Assembly: GCF_002804065.1 (NCBI RefSeq)
Contig: NZ_CP024955.1
Location: 496,001 to 560,000, forward strand
Length of the DNA stretch: 64,000 nt
Direction: 5' to 3'
From: Kyrpidia spormannii
GTDB lineage: Bacteria > Bacillota > Bacilli > Kyrpidiales > Kyrpidiaceae
The position numbers were made by a program, and so were the translations under genes. This document shows, one piece after another, positions 30,790 through 40,766 of this stretch (its first letter is position 1; the number at the start of each line of letters is the position of its first letter). A model generated the notes under the pieces. It saw only the letters and a program-made list of their open reading frames with translations. It ran no database searches and had not been told where the DNA came from.

Positions 30790-31548
30790 TTAGGCGGAGG
30801 CATCGGCCTTGAGCTTGTCCTTCATCCGGTAACTGTGACCCTGAATGTGAAAAATGTGACTGTGATGCACCAGACGATCAATGATGGCGGCAGAAGCAAT
30901 TGTATCGCCAAACACCTTGTCCCACTCGTCAAAAGGCATGTTGGTCGTCAGGATGATTGATCCCGTCTCATAGCGCTTGCTGACGAGCTGGAAAAAGAGG
31001 TTCGCCCGTTGCTTGTCCATGGGCATGTAGCCCAACTCGTCGATGATCAGCAGGTGGTAGCGGCTCAGCGACGCCAGCTTTTGGGGCGTGGAACGATCCG
31101 CTAAACTGGCATACAAGAGATCCGCCAGTTCAGAGGCGGTGAAAAACGCGACCCGGAGTCTGGCCGTGCACGCTTTGACCCCAAGGGCAATCGCTAAGTG
31201 CGTTTTTCCAACCCCTGGAGGACCTAGGAAAATAACGTTTTCTTTTCGGTGGATAAAGCCGAGTTCTCCCAATTCCCGAATCTCCGCGGCATGGAGCGAA
31301 GGTTGAAACGAGAAATCGAACTCCTCCAATGTACAGATCCGCGGGAATCGCGCCAGATGAATCTTCGTGGCAATGGACCGGTTGGTCTTCTGCAACACTT
31401 CCGCTTCCACGAGCCGCGTGAGAAAAGCTTGGTAAGTCAGCTTCATTTTCACCGCGTTCTCAATTTCCCGTTCCACCACCTCCCGCATATACGGCAGTTG
31501 GAGCGTTTTGAGATGTTGTTTCAGGGTCTCCATCGCATCTTCGGTCAC
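30790..31548 (-). CDS. istB: IS21 transposition helper ATPase IstB
   Basis: DnaA-like AAA+ ATPase, 252 aa. Walker A is GPPGVGKTHLAIALG at about residues 107-121, Walker B is LLIIDELGYMP at about 170, and ILTTNMPFDEW and DRLVHHSH follow, all standard for IstB. It helps IstA choose and activate target DNA. It lies 15 bp downstream of istA on the same strand. Confidence 0.95.
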   Translation of the reverse strand: MTEDAMETLKQHLKTLQLPYMREVVEREIENAVKMKLTYQAFLTRLVEAEVLQKTNRSIATKIHLARFPRICTLEEFDFSFQPSLHAAEIRELGELGFIHRKENVIFLGPPGVGKTHLAIALGVKACTARLRVAFFTASELADLLYASLADRSTPQKLASLSRYHLLIIDELGYMPMDKQRANLFFQLVSKRYETGSIILTTNMPFDEWDKVFGDTIASAAIIDRLVHHSHIFHIQGHSYRMKDKLKADASA

Positions 31549-31563
31549 GGGAACTCCCCCTTG

Positions 31564-33039
31564 TTAATGCAACAGTTGACTGTAGTAGGACAACGGGCGA
31601 ATGGTGTCGGCGCGCCGAGATAACGCCTGGACCTCGACGTTTCTCGAAGAGGCGGCCGGTTTTGTCGGGTAGTTGGCCAGCAGTTTCAACACGACCTTCT
31701 CGTCCGTGGCTCCGTAAGCCAAGGCCTCCTTCAGGGCCATTTCAATAGACTCGTCGCTATAGGTGCTGCGCATGTCCAGGATGCGGGCGGCATGGTACCG
31801 AGCGTTGTGGGCATACCGACGGGTGAGCCCTTGGTAGAATGCCGCACCGCTGGGAAACACCTCGCAGAATCGCTGACGAACCGAGACACGCTCCCGGTGA
31901 GGCGCCTGGTGTTCGGGCAGCGTGTGGATCGAGCCGGTGTCTCTCGATTTGACGTGCCGACACAAGAAGGTGCCGTCTGGGCCGTACATCTCGACATATG
32001 CCCCCCTGGGTTGCGTCACCCACACCTCCCGGCCGAGGTAGGAGGGCGGGACCGAGTATTCCACGTGATCGACGGAGATGTATCCGTCTCTGCTGACGCG
32101 GCGCAAGACGCGCACACTGTCGACATACCTGCGCTCGGGGAGGGGCCGTAAAGCCGCCCGGTCCGCCTCAAACCGCTCCAACGGGGTTTGTCCCAACCGG
32201 CGGTGCACCCGCTGATTCTCCGATTCGTCAAAGGACTTCCCTTGGGTAATGAGGTCCTCAAAGTCTTTGAACTCCGTCCCTTTGAGGAAATGCTGTTCCA
32301 GCATATAGAAGGCCCGTTCCACTTTCCCCTTCGTTTGGGCGCGGTACGGGGCGCATGCATACGGGTCCATCCGGTACAGTCCCATGACCTTGAGAAATTC
32401 CGGGTGGTACCGTACAGCTCCATCCGGCCGATGATCCACGACCATTTGACCGGCATTGTCGATCAGCACCCTCTCAGGCACACCGCCAAAGTGGCGAATC
32501 CCGCACTCCAGAGCTTCCAGGACCGTCTCCAGCGTTTGATTCAGCGCAAAGTGCGTGTATCGCATTCGACTATAACTGAGAATGTAACGGTACGCGTATA
32601 CCTTGACCTCCTTGCCTCCTATCTTTACTGAGTACTCCGACCAGTCGAACTGGGCTTGTTCACCTGGAGCCGTCTCCATCCGCTGAACCCGCACTTCGGT
32701 GTGCGGCTGTTCTTTCTTCAGCCGCTGCAGACACCGGTGAACCGCAGAAAGTGAACCTTGGTACCCCATCTTCTGCAACTCCGCATAGATTCGTGTTCCG
32801 ATCAATTGTTTTTCCACGTACATCTGTCGAATGTGCTCCAGGAATGGGTCTGTTGCCCGAGCCGACGGCTTCTTTCGCACATACTTGGGTGGATCGTCTC
32901 CCCGCAAGGCACGACGCACAGTGTTGCGCGAAATTCCCAGTTGCCGCGCAATCGCCTTAATACTGACACCGCGGGCATGGAGTGCTCGAATCGCAGTCCA
33001 ATCCTCGATAGAGATCAACCCTTTCTCCCCCGCTCCCAC
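31564..33039 (-). CDS. istA: IS21 transposase IstA
   Basis: Transposase, 491 aa. An N-terminal helix-turn-helix (GVSIKAIARQLGISRNTVRRAL) is followed by the integrase-type DDE core with QFDWSEYSVKIGGKEVKVYA, VLIDNAGQMVV and KGKVERAFYMLEQ. A C-terminal domain shared by IS21 transposases ends the protein. With IstB it moves the element by cut or copy of the TG..CA ends. The reading frame is complete. Confidence 0.95.
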   Translation of the reverse strand: MGAGEKGLISIEDWTAIRALHARGVSIKAIARQLGISRNTVRRALRGDDPPKYVRKKPSARATDPFLEHIRQMYVEKQLIGTRIYAELQKMGYQGSLSAVHRCLQRLKKEQPHTEVRVQRMETAPGEQAQFDWSEYSVKIGGKEVKVYAYRYILSYSRMRYTHFALNQTLETVLEALECGIRHFGGVPERVLIDNAGQMVVDHRPDGAVRYHPEFLKVMGLYRMDPYACAPYRAQTKGKVERAFYMLEQHFLKGTEFKDFEDLITQGKSFDESENQRVHRRLGQTPLERFEADRAALRPLPERRYVDSVRVLRRVSRDGYISVDHVEYSVPPSYLGREVWVTQPRGAYVEMYGPDGTFLCRHVKSRDTGSIHTLPEHQAPHRERVSVRQRFCEVFPSGAAFYQGLTRRYAHNARYHAARILDMRSTYSDESIEMALKEALAYGATDEKVVLKLLANYPTKPAASSRNVEVQALSRRADTIRPLSYYSQLLH

Positions 33040-33124
33040 TCAGATTAGTAGGAGCGTACCAGTCTATCTGGTGGGGGTCAATTTTCACTGACGATCTGGG
33101 GTCCATTTTCAGTGTATATCAACA

Positions 33125-33706
33125 GAAGAGGACCTGGAGCTGCTGGAAACCATCCCCGGTGTCGGTCGACGGACGGCAGAACAAGTTTTGGCGGAGATTG
33201 GGACGGATATGGACCAATTCCCGTCGGCCGCTCATTTATGCTCATGGGCAGGACTGGCTCCAGGGAACAACGAAAGTGCGGGGAAACGAAAGTCGGGCAA
33301 GACTCGTAAGGGGAACCAAAAACTTAGAGCTGCCCTGGTGGAGGCAGCCCGTACGGCGGCAAGGACAAAGGAAACGTATTTGGCTGCTCACTACCACCGC
33401 ATTGCCGCTCGACGAGGGAGCAATCGTGCAGCCGTTGCGGTCGCGCACAGCATCTTGACCATCGTGTACCACATGCTACGACGACGTCAGCCTTACAAGG
33501 AACTCGGCCCGACGTATTACGACAGCCTTGAAGGCGAAGTTTCTGAATTCCGCCACGAACCCGGCTCAGTTCCATCTGCCTTGTGGATGGGCGGTGGCTC
33601 GGGCCCTGGGAAATTCCAACGCGTGCGTGGCTCCTTCTTTTTCGGTAAGAGGCGTCGTTGTCTACACTCCTTAACTTCCTTCCATCTTCGCGGAAACGTG
33701 GAGTAA
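33125..33706 (+). pseudogene. IS110 transposase, C-terminal fragment
   Basis: Open frame continuing the IS110 transposase after the IS21 insertion: EEDLELLETIPGVGRRTAEQ, then the C-terminal transposase domain with WAGLAPGNNESAGKRKSGKT and RAALVEAARTAARTKETY. The first half (RuvC-like DEDD domain) is missing, so it is not functional. The open frame runs beyond the normal family end. Confidence 0.88.
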
Positions 33707-34555
33707 TTGAGGGATCGTTACGAACGAATATCCTTGGTTCCGCAAGTAGGAGATGATCCCGGGTAACGCTTCCACCGTGTTATCCAAGCGTTCTCCGCGG
33801 CCACCGGCGCAGTGTTCCAGAATGATTCCGCCAGGGGTGATTTCCTTTCGGACATAGTTCATGATCGTGGGGACCGGGGTGCCCGCCCAGTCGCGTGTGT
33901 CCACGCTCCAGTCGATGATTTTAAAGCCCATGCCGCCGATCGTCTGGACCAGAGCTGGCGTCAGTTCTCCATAGGGTGGGCGGAAGAGGTCCGGAGTATA
34001 GCCAACCAGCGAACGGAGCAAATCGTTCGTGCGTATCAGTTCTGACCGAATCTCAGCGATCGACAGTTTTGTAAAGTTGGGATGGTCCCAAGAGTGGTTG
34101 CCCACCGCATGCCCCTCGGCGATAATTCGCCGAACCATCTCGGGATGGGCTTGGGCCCGCTGGCCAACGATAAAGAAGGTGGCGTGAATCCCTTCCCGCC
34201 GCAAGATGTCCAGGATGCGGGTGGTATAGGTGACGTCAGGACCGTCGTCGAAGGTCAAAGCGGCTTGTTTTACATTCCTCGGACCGCGATAAAAGACGAT
34301 TTGCGGAAATTGGTCAGCCACTCGATGGCGGAGTTCCGGGGTGTCGATGCGGCCGGTTTTTTCCCACCCCCCTTGTAGATCGTGCGTGGTGGTCCGAACA
34401 GCGTGAGGGGCAGCGGCCCGGGGTGGGTTAGACGGCACTTGCGCTTGTGGTCGCGCGGGTAACGGTTGCGGGGGTGAAGACTCCCGAGGTGCCGGCCAAC
34501 ATCCGGTCACAAGCAGCGACAAAGATAGGGCTGCAGCGGCGCGCCACATAACCAT
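33671..34555 (-). CDS. Polysaccharide deacetylase, predicted lipoprotein
   Basis: A 294-aa NodB-domain protein. A signal peptide with lipobox LVTGC ends at about residue 19. A Pro-rich linker precedes the catalytic domain with ALTFDDGPD, the metal-binding NHSWDHPNF, RPPYGELTP, and a late LEHCAGG in the region where the family often has LLHD. It probably removes acetyl groups from peptidoglycan or another N-acetylglucosamine polymer outside the cell. An ATG at 34555 follows GGAGGGG. A second deacetylase lies just upstream on the same strand. Confidence 0.88.
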   Translation of the reverse strand: MVMWRAAAALSLSLLVTGCWPAPRESSPPQPLPARPQAQVPSNPPRAAAPHAVRTTTHDLQGGWEKTGRIDTPELRHRVADQFPQIVFYRGPRNVKQAALTFDDGPDVTYTTRILDILRREGIHATFFIVGQRAQAHPEMVRRIIAEGHAVGNHSWDHPNFTKLSIAEIRSELIRTNDLLRSLVGYTPDLFRPPYGELTPALVQTIGGMGFKIIDWSVDTRDWAGTPVPTIMNYVRKEITPGGIILEHCAGGRGERLDNTVEALPGIISYLRNQGYSFVTIPQLLHVSAKMEGS

Positions 34556-34685
34556 TTCAAGAAACCCCTCCCGCGAGCAATTTTGTACGTTGTTAAGTTT
34601 TCCGCTCCCGGTGACGGATATGTGAGGCGGTCAGAATAGAGGTTCCCCGGTCGGGGACTCAAGTCGAGTCAGGCCCGTCTGAATT

Positions 34686-35687
34686 TCACATGTTTGAACC
34701 CGTAGGTGTCAAAGTCGGCTGATCATAGTGACGCAGCACATTCAATAGGCCTTGAGCGCTGAGGGCCGGGGTTCCGGCGTTGATACGGTAAAGGAGGGTG
34801 TGATCGGGTGGGTTGATCCCCGGTTTGACGGTGAAAAAGAGTCGAATTCCCAAGGATCGTGCTACATTGAGCACAGTGTCATTGTAAGCCCCATATGGGA
34901 ACGCCAAAGCTTTGGGATGCGGGCCGAGTTCGCGTTCGAGGCGTTCCTCAGCCAGGGCAAGGTCACTGCGGATACGCGCTTCATACTCTTGTTGAGTCTC
35001 TTTCCTACCCTTTCCTGGTAAAAAAATTGCATTGGCGGCAGCCGGCTTTTGGTGTCCTGTTGCATCGACCATCGCTAAATAATGAAGATTGTACGTATGA
35101 TTGCAAAAGGTCATTCCGTCATGCTGCATCTTCCTCATCTCCAACCAAGTGAGGTGGGGGATGGCCTTGCGGTTCAGGTTTGGAGCATCTGTATCTTTTA
35201 CAATAATGAAATTTGTAGCTGGATAGTGGTGAGCTCGTAAGATCGGATAAGCGTACTTGTAAAAGCTTTCATAGCCATCGTCGAAAGTGATGACCACGGC
35301 ATTATCTGGAACCGGAGCGCCACTATCGGCAAAGGCGAGAAGCTTGTTCAGTCCGATGATGTGATAACCTGCCTGCTGAAGCGCGTTCATCTGGGCGGCG
35401 AAGCGCTCCGGGGAAATGGTGAATGCACCCTCATGCGGGTCGATGTGATGATACATGAGCACCAGGACGCGGTTGCGATAATGGTATCGGGACTTGCCGA
35501 GATAGTCAGACCGACGTATTGGTTCGTTGTCGGTGCTTGCCGCCGATAACGAAGGCGTGGTAGGGGTGATCAACACGTGATGCGGCTCACTCTGATGGAG
35601 AAATATAACGGCTACCAGCACGATCAAGGCGAGAAGAACGGCGAACACGAGCCCTGCGACACCATATGGGAGTATATGTTTGTTCAT
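34686..35687 (-). CDS. Polysaccharide deacetylase, membrane-anchored
   Basis: About 333 aa. One N-terminal membrane helix (about residues 8-29) precedes a NodB domain of the PgaB/IcaB type: VLMYHHIDP, VITFDDGYESFYKYAYPIL, the metal His pair in FCNHTYNLHYL, and LAFPYGAYND. It likely acts on the cell-wall or biofilm glycan side of the membrane. ATG 35687 is chosen; a TTG seven codons upstream is less likely. It is followed by another deacetylase, separated by about 130 bp with a small TCCCC/GGGGA hairpin. Confidence 0.87.
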   Translation of the reverse strand: MNKHILPYGVAGLVFAVLLALIVLVAVIFLHQSEPHHVLITPTTPSLSAASTDNEPIRRSDYLGKSRYHYRNRVLVLMYHHIDPHEGAFTISPERFAAQMNALQQAGYHIIGLNKLLAFADSGAPVPDNAVVITFDDGYESFYKYAYPILRAHHYPATNFIIVKDTDAPNLNRKAIPHLTWLEMRKMQHDGMTFCNHTYNLHYLAMVDATGHQKPAAANAIFLPGKGRKETQQEYEARIRSDLALAEERLERELGPHPKALAFPYGAYNDTVLNVARSLGIRLFFTVKPGINPPDHTLLYRINAGTPALSAQGLLNVLRHYDQPTLTPTGSNM

Positions 35688-35853
35688 GTCAATTCTCACG
35701 CCTCTCAATCGGGAATAAGGTTTTGATTTGTTTTCTCCGAATGTTGTTCCAACTCCATAATTCTATCTTTTATGCGTCTACCATACCACGAATCATCGCG
35801 GAAAAGAAATCATGAGGCCAATCCGGATGCTGTGAAAAAAGCGTTCACCGACG

Positions 35854-36011
35854 GCGGCGAACCGGTTGTACGGGGACTACGTCAATTGGTTGTGGGCATC
35901 CAGGTGGCGGAGGGGATTCCGCCGGAGGTGCGGAAATGGAGCTGTCCGCAGTGTGGGACGCGCCATCTCAGGGACGAGAACGCAGCCCTGAACGGGTTGG
36001 CGCAAGTGCTT
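35854..36011 (+). pseudogene. TnpB zinc-ribbon remnant
   Basis: The reading frame contains KWSCPQCGTRHLRDENAALN, the zinc-ribbon and third RuvC Asp region of IS200/IS605-type TnpB. Nothing upstream continues a TnpB core and only one Cys pair remains. It is a decayed fragment. Confidence 0.7.
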
Positions 36012-36171
36012 GAAAAGCTAGAGGTGCCCTGCTCGGGCCGTTTGGGAGGGCGGGATAATCAACGGCGATCAAACGGGGCAACCTGATCACACCGGCTTTT
36101 TTCGCAGCGTGCGGGCCGTGACAGGGTATAGCGAGGCCGCCCATGGATTCTCTTCCACCCCATTCATTATA

Positions 36172-36829
36172 GTGGTCCCAGGAAACTGAACAAGCGACAA
36201 GGGGCTGTTTAATGTGGCTGTAAGCGATTGGCATTCTCGGTACATTGTGAGCTGGCGACTGGAGCAGACCATGGACATTCAGTTTGTCCTAGCCGCCGCT
36301 TGATCGGCTCTCGAACAGGGGAAACCGGAGATCTGGAACAGCGACCAGGGAAGTCATTTCACCAGTCCACAGTACACGAATTTGCTGAAAGAGGCGGGTG
36401 TGCAAATCAGCATGGACGGCCGGAACAGGGCTGTGGATAACATCTTCACCGAGCGGTTCTGGCGGACGCTCAAGTACGAAGAGGTGTACACGAAAGAGTA
36501 CGCCAACCCCAGAGAGGCGAGGGAACCCATCAGAACATTCATTCACTATTACAATCATGAGCGGCCACATCAATCGCTGGGGTACCACACACCTGCCGAG
36601 ATTTATCTGAAGGGGGTGAGGACCGACCTATACGTCCTCAAGCCTCTACTGAACATATATATTGTGGAAAGGAGAGTGCTTAAAGACAAGGGGAAGCCGC
36701 TTCGCTCCTCCCCTCTGGCCTTTGGCCATTCACCCCTCCTGCTCCTCCAACAACGAGGGACCGGGTCGGTGGAGAGGCGAGGATATAGCTTAGCAACGCC
36801 GGAAATTTTGTCTTGACAACTGGGACCAC
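36172..36829 (+). mobile_element. Internally deleted IS3-family remnant
   Basis: The 10-bp inverted repeat GTGGTCCCAG at 36172-36181 and its complement at 36820-36829 delimit a 658-bp relic. It holds the C-terminal half of an IS3-type OrfB transposase: SDWHSRYIVSWRLEQT, a stop at about 36300, then IWNSDQGSHFTSPQYTNLL, DNIFTERFWRTLKYEEVY and YYNHERPHQSLGYHTPAE. OrfA and the OrfB N-terminus are gone. Confidence 0.85.
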
Positions 36830-36896
36830 CGTAGCGGCGCTTTGGCCGCTGGCCTCGAAGTGGGCAACGCGGTCGGAGCTGCCCCTTGATTTTACA

Positions 36897-38648
36897 CTAC
36901 ACCCTGAACACTTTTACCGACTGGTCCAGCCGCTGGATCGCCTCACCCATGGAAGCAGTGATCTGCCGCAACTGCTCCGATATCGCGCTGGCTTCCTGAC
37001 TCGACGCCGCCACTTCTTCTGTGGAAGCAACTGATTCTTCCGCTACAGCCGCAAGATCTTCCAGGGCCTCCCCAACCTGCCTCAGGTCGGTCTCTATTCC
37101 CGTCGCCGCTTCTCTCATTCCCGTCACCGACCGGTTCGTCTCGGCTGCTTTCTCTGCGATCTGCGGGAAAATATCGGCCGCATGTTCGATTCCACTGATG
37201 TAGTCCTGTAAGATGGCGGTTTCCTTCTCTACCTCATCCCTCAGCTTCCCCGCGCGCTCCTGCACATTTTCGACCATACCTCTTACCTGGCTCACAAACA
37301 AAGTCGTGTCTTCGGCCAGCCGACGCACTTCGTCCGCCACCACGGCGAACCCGCGTCCGTGCTCGCCAGCCCTGGAGGCCTCAATGGTGGCATTTAGCGC
37401 CAGCAGTTTGGTCTGGTCGGCTATCGCAGAGATAGCTCCGAGCACACGGCTAATTTCCTGCGCCACACTGTCGACATCGGCTGCCACCGCCCGCATCTGC
37501 CGGTTCGCTTCGGCCACCTGCCTGTTAGCCCGGGCAATTGTCTCCACTGTTTCGGACCCGCTCGCCGCCGCCATGGCACTATCTTCCGCAGCCGTGGCTA
37601 TTAAGGCGACCGTAGCTTTCAGGGATTCCATCCGACCTCTCACGCGCTCGGCGGCGCCCGCCGCTTCCTGTATATTCTTTGCCTGGTTGTTGTTCCCTTT
37701 CGCAACTTGGGAAACGGCCTCTGCCACTTCTTTGGAGACGCTACCAAGCTGGTCGGCTATGGTTTCCACTTGTCGGCCTAGCACAGAGGTATTCTCTTGC
37801 ACTTTCTTTACTTCTGTTGCGAGGGAGCCAAGTTTTGCGATAAAGACATTGAACCAGTAGGCTAACCTTCCGCTCTCATCCATGGAACCGATCGGCAGTC
37901 GGACCGTCAGATCAGCTTCTCCAGCGGCAGCGGCCCCAAGGCTTCGGTCGAGACCGCCTAGGGATTTGGCGAATCCTCGTATACCGACGAAGACGAACAA
38001 CGCCGATAGGACCACGCCTACAGCACCCCCGCTGGCGAGGAACAGAATATATCTCGGAACTTCCGCCAGGTACATGCCCGCCGCAACCGCCCGCGACACG
38101 GCTACAGAGCCGACAATTGCGACCATCGCCAGCAGTTGCGCCGAAATCCCCGTGCCTAACCGCAGCCACAGGGGAAACAGTTTCTCTGGAGACGCTGGCA
38201 CGGCTTTCGCAGAAAACTCGTGTTCAAAGATGAAAACCACCAGCACGTACAGGACCATCGTGATGGAAATGGTGACACCGATGCCTATGGTTTCAAGCAC
38301 CCAGAAATTGAGAGGAGTAGCCCATGCTTGTCCAGCAACAGCCAACACCCCCCCCACGGGAGCATAAAAAGCCATCCACAAGAGGTAATACAGCGGGAAA
38401 CGGTACAGAAGTCGATGCGCTTCCGTACTGTCGGCAGCTTCGAGTCGTCGCCACATGTAGTCAACCCACAAGCAGGAGCCCCCTACCATGAAGACGATCC
38501 ACATCAGAACCCGAGGCGCCTTGAAAACCGGAAGCAGTTGACCAGCGGGCACGGTCCCGGCGATGGCTGTAGCAAACACCAGCCACAGAAGCGGTGGCAG
38601 CAATCCGTTCAAAACAGTCAGAAAAATTGCTCTACTCTTGAGGGACAT
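36897..38648 (-). CDS. Methyl-accepting chemotaxis protein with multi-helix membrane sensor
   Basis: About 583 aa. Roughly six hydrophobic helices fill residues 10-260 without a large extracellular domain. A HAMP-like stretch and a long coiled-coil signalling domain follow. The hairpin tip has [20 protein letters not shown] and [20 protein letters not shown], the receptor contact for CheA/CheW. No C-terminal methyl-docking pentapeptide is seen. The lack of a sensor loop suggests it reads a membrane or internal cue. An upstream in-frame start at 38795 would add 49 residues. No che genes are in the window. Confidence 0.88.
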   Translation of the reverse strand: MSLKSRAIFLTVLNGLLPPLLWLVFATAIAGTVPAGQLLPVFKAPRVLMWIVFMVGGSCLWVDYMWRRLEAADSTEAHRLLYRFPLYYLLWMAFYAPVGGVLAVAGQAWATPLNFWVLETIGIGVTISITMVLYVLVVFIFEHEFSAKAVPASPEKLFPLWLRLGTGISAQLLAMVAIVGSVAVSRAVAAGMYLAEVPRYILFLASGGAVGVVLSALFVFVGIRGFAKSLGGLDRSLGAAAAGEADLTVRLPIGSMDESGRLAYWFNVFIAKLGSLATEVKKVQENTSVLGRQVETIADQLGSVSKEVAEAVSQVAKGNNNQAKNIQEAAGAAERVRGRMESLKATVALIATAAEDSAMAAASGSETVETIARANRQVAEANRQMRAVAADVDSVAQEISRVLGAISAIADQTKLLALNATIEASRAGEHGRGFAVVADEVRRLAEDTTLFVSQVRGMVENVQERAGKLRDEVEKETAILQDYISGIEHAADIFPQIAEKAAETNRSVTGMREAATGIETDLRQVGEALEDLAAVAEESVASTEEVAASSQEASAISEQLRQITASMGEAIQRLDQSVKVFRV

Positions 38649-38795
38649 TTTCACGAGATAATACCACCCTTTCTTCAGCCATGGCCAACTGCTGAAAAAT
38701 CGAACATACGATTTCCTTAGAGCAGAAGTTTTTGATCGCGGTATGCCCTTTTTCCTCTCTCTTGAAATAGGAATCGTCCCCTGCCACACATTCAT

Positions 38796-39128
38796 TTGGC
38801 CATCTTGCCAAAACGCTTAGCTCATAAACAGAGCAGAGGTGCTCACCCCGAAAAAGTCGCCAAAACCCGACACAGCGAATGGCATAGCAATCCTTGCAGA
38901 CTCTGCCACCGAAAGGACACCTTCACAGGCAATCACTAGTCATATTCTGAGATTCCTCGGCTGAAGATAATTTTCGATTACTCTGTCCAATATCTCCCTA
39001 CGGTAGACATTTTTGCTCGGTAGTTTATCAAAAGGTGGACACAACACCTCCCCCGATTTTCGACGGGTCCATCGTGGCGTATTGACTCCTTGACTGAGCG
39101 ACGTTTTCACTATAGGATAAAATATCAA
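38796..39128. other. Intergenic region with divergent promoters
   Basis: No gene seen. A promoter for the plus-strand CZB gene is likely at 39093-39121 (TTGACT, 17 bp, TAGGAT). The minus-strand half upstream of the chemoreceptor contains a short GAGCA/TGCTC hairpin; I checked it for a c-di-GMP riboswitch and found none. Confidence 0.4.
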
Positions 39129-39687
39129 ATGGAACAAGGGGACGTATGGACTAATTTTCTACAACCACATATCGTTGCCAAACAATCGGTCCATGAAATC
39201 ACAGCCACCATCGAAGAGGTGCAACGCGAGGCTCGGATGGTCCGAGAGATCACCAACCGGGTCGTGAAGGAGCTCCATGCCCGGGTCGCTCATTCAGAAT
39301 ATGAGCGGACTGCAGGACAAACAGGTGGTGCGCATTGTCAAAACAGAGCATCTCTTGTGGAAATGGTGGTTGTACAACATGATGCTCGGCTATCACGTGG
39401 TCGATGAGAAACAACTCGTCGATCATCACCAATGCCGGTTGGGTAAGTGGTATGATCAGGCCCGGAATCGGGCGTCCCTCTCTTCTCTTGATTCTTTCCG
39501 GGCTATCGATGAACCGCACCAGCGGTTCCACCGACTGGCGGCGGAAATCTACCGGCTGATCCGGGCGGACAAACGGGCGGAAGCAGAAAAGCGCTTGTTT
39601 GAGCTCGAGCAAGCTTCTTATCAGCTTGTGGAAAATCTAGATCGTCTGTTGTCGGACTTGGAACGGGGCAACACCAGCGGTCGATAA
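39129..39687 (+). pseudogene. CZB-domain chemotaxis-type protein, frameshifted
   Basis: The first frame (from ATG 39129) gives a helical stretch with SVHEITATIEEVQREARMVR. The second frame, used from about 39290, gives a full chemoreceptor zinc-binding (CZB) domain: VKTEHLLWKWWLYNMMLGY, CRLGKWYDQA and a late H-x3-H (PHQRFHRLA). The two parts need a +1 shift near 39280-39300, so the gene is broken or there is a sequencing error. Beside the chemoreceptor gene it may have sensed zinc or oxidants. Confidence 0.72.
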
Positions 39688-39870
39688 GTTTCGGAACAAA
39701 AGGAGCCGATCTGCGGATGAGGGATAGGATCCGGTTCTTTTGGTTCTTCGGCCGCGTGTGGACCGGGTTTGCTGGTTTTTTTCTATTGCAGAAGTTCCTT
39801 CGCCGAGCTTCCAACGTCGTTTCCGCCTTCTAGATTACCGGGGCCATCTCCATCAATCCCTTCGGCCCCG

Positions 39871-40740
39871 TTAAATCTCTTTCAGAATATCGGCAACTTC
39901 TTGTCGGCTCAACCCCGTACCTTCTGCCACTTGGTCAACGGTCAGCCCCATCCGCAAAAGTCTTGTGGCCACCTCTTGTTTTGCTTGCCGTTCTCCTTCT
40001 TCTCTCCCTTCTTTCCTCCCTTCTTCCCTTCCTTCTGCCTTCGCCCCATGAATCTCCGCCTCGTAGGTCATTTTCCACTTCAGCCGCTGCTCGTACAGCC
40101 GCCGCGCTTCCTCGTCCTGACTGAGAAACTCCAGCGTCGTTTTCGCCTTTTTGATCGCCGGGTCCATCTCCGCCAACGCCTCCAGTTGCTCTCTGGATTT
40201 CGCCATAAAGAACAGCATCCAGCGCACCAACCGCCGTTCCAGGCCCACCGACTGTTCTTTCAGCTTCCGCAGTTCCACAAAATGAATCTCTGCCAGATCC
40301 GAAAAAAGAATTCCCGTCCGGTCTTCGCGCAGGTGAAACGTCGAGTGGTACTCTTCTGTGGGAATGCAGTTGAAATCCACAACATTGATCGTCACAGCTT
40401 TGTGCAGTTCCCAGTACCCGTGACCTTCGCTCAACTGACTCTCGAACAGTTTGGCCCAGTAGTACAAGGTACGTTTCTCAATATCCTGACGATTCCATAA
40501 CTGTACCTCCACATCGATAAGCATGCCCGATTCAGTCCGAGCCTTGACATCTAACACCGATTCTTTGTCCAGCAAGGTATCCTTGTGCAAGAACGGGTCC
40601 AGAATTTCTACATCGGCGACCAGCGGCTGGCCGGAATCTTCGAACACTGCGTTGAGAAAACTGACCAAGATGTCCTTGTTCTCTTCGGTGCCAAAAATTC
40701 GCTTAAAGACAAAATCGACCTTGGGACTGAGAAGTTCCAT
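39871..40740 (-). CDS. Rpn/PD-(D/E)XK nuclease family transposase-like protein
   Basis: A 289-aa member of the TIGR01784/PDDEXK_2 family. The N-terminal core starts LLSPKVDFVFKRIFGTEEN and carries the nuclease motif LDVKARTESGMLIDVEVQLW. The C-terminus is a Glu/Arg/Gly-rich repeat (EGREEGRKEGREEGE) before a helix-turn-helix-like end (VDQVAEGTGLSRQEVADILK). Relatives (Rpn) promote RecA-independent recombination and are often multi-copy. ATG 40740 follows GGGGAGTGA. It is a single gene with its own extended -10 promoter. Confidence 0.88.
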   Translation of the reverse strand: MELLSPKVDFVFKRIFGTEENKDILVSFLNAVFEDSGQPLVADVEILDPFLHKDTLLDKESVLDVKARTESGMLIDVEVQLWNRQDIEKRTLYYWAKLFESQLSEGHGYWELHKAVTINVVDFNCIPTEEYHSTFHLREDRTGILFSDLAEIHFVELRKLKEQSVGLERRLVRWMLFFMAKSREQLEALAEMDPAIKKAKTTLEFLSQDEEARRLYEQRLKWKMTYEAEIHGAKAEGREEGRKEGREEGERQAKQEVATRLLRMGLTVDQVAEGTGLSRQEVADILKEI

Positions 40741-40760
40741 TCGGTTCACTCCCCGGATTT

Positions 40761-40766
40761 ATTATA
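40761..40766 (-). promoter_or_regulatory. Extended -10 element for the Rpn-like gene
   Basis: TATAAT on the minus strand, preceded by TGG (an extended -10), lies 21 bp from the start codon. The -35 is poor (TGGCAA). Confidence 0.5.

Larger units (their letters stand above)
30493..33124 (-). mobile_element. Complete IS21-family element
   Basis: A 2632-bp element with ends beginning TGTTGAT and about 57-bp related terminal repeats that each contain TTGACCCCC-like subrepeats. It carries istA and istB on the minus strand and is flanked by a perfect 6-bp target duplication GAAGAG (30487-30492 and 33125-33130). It splits an IS110-type transposase gene. Both proteins look intact, so it may still be active. 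Confidence 0.92.

Noticed and set aside
38796-39128. Possible c-di-GMP riboswitch upstream of the chemoreceptor
   Set aside because: The conserved GEMM core segments are not present on the minus strand.
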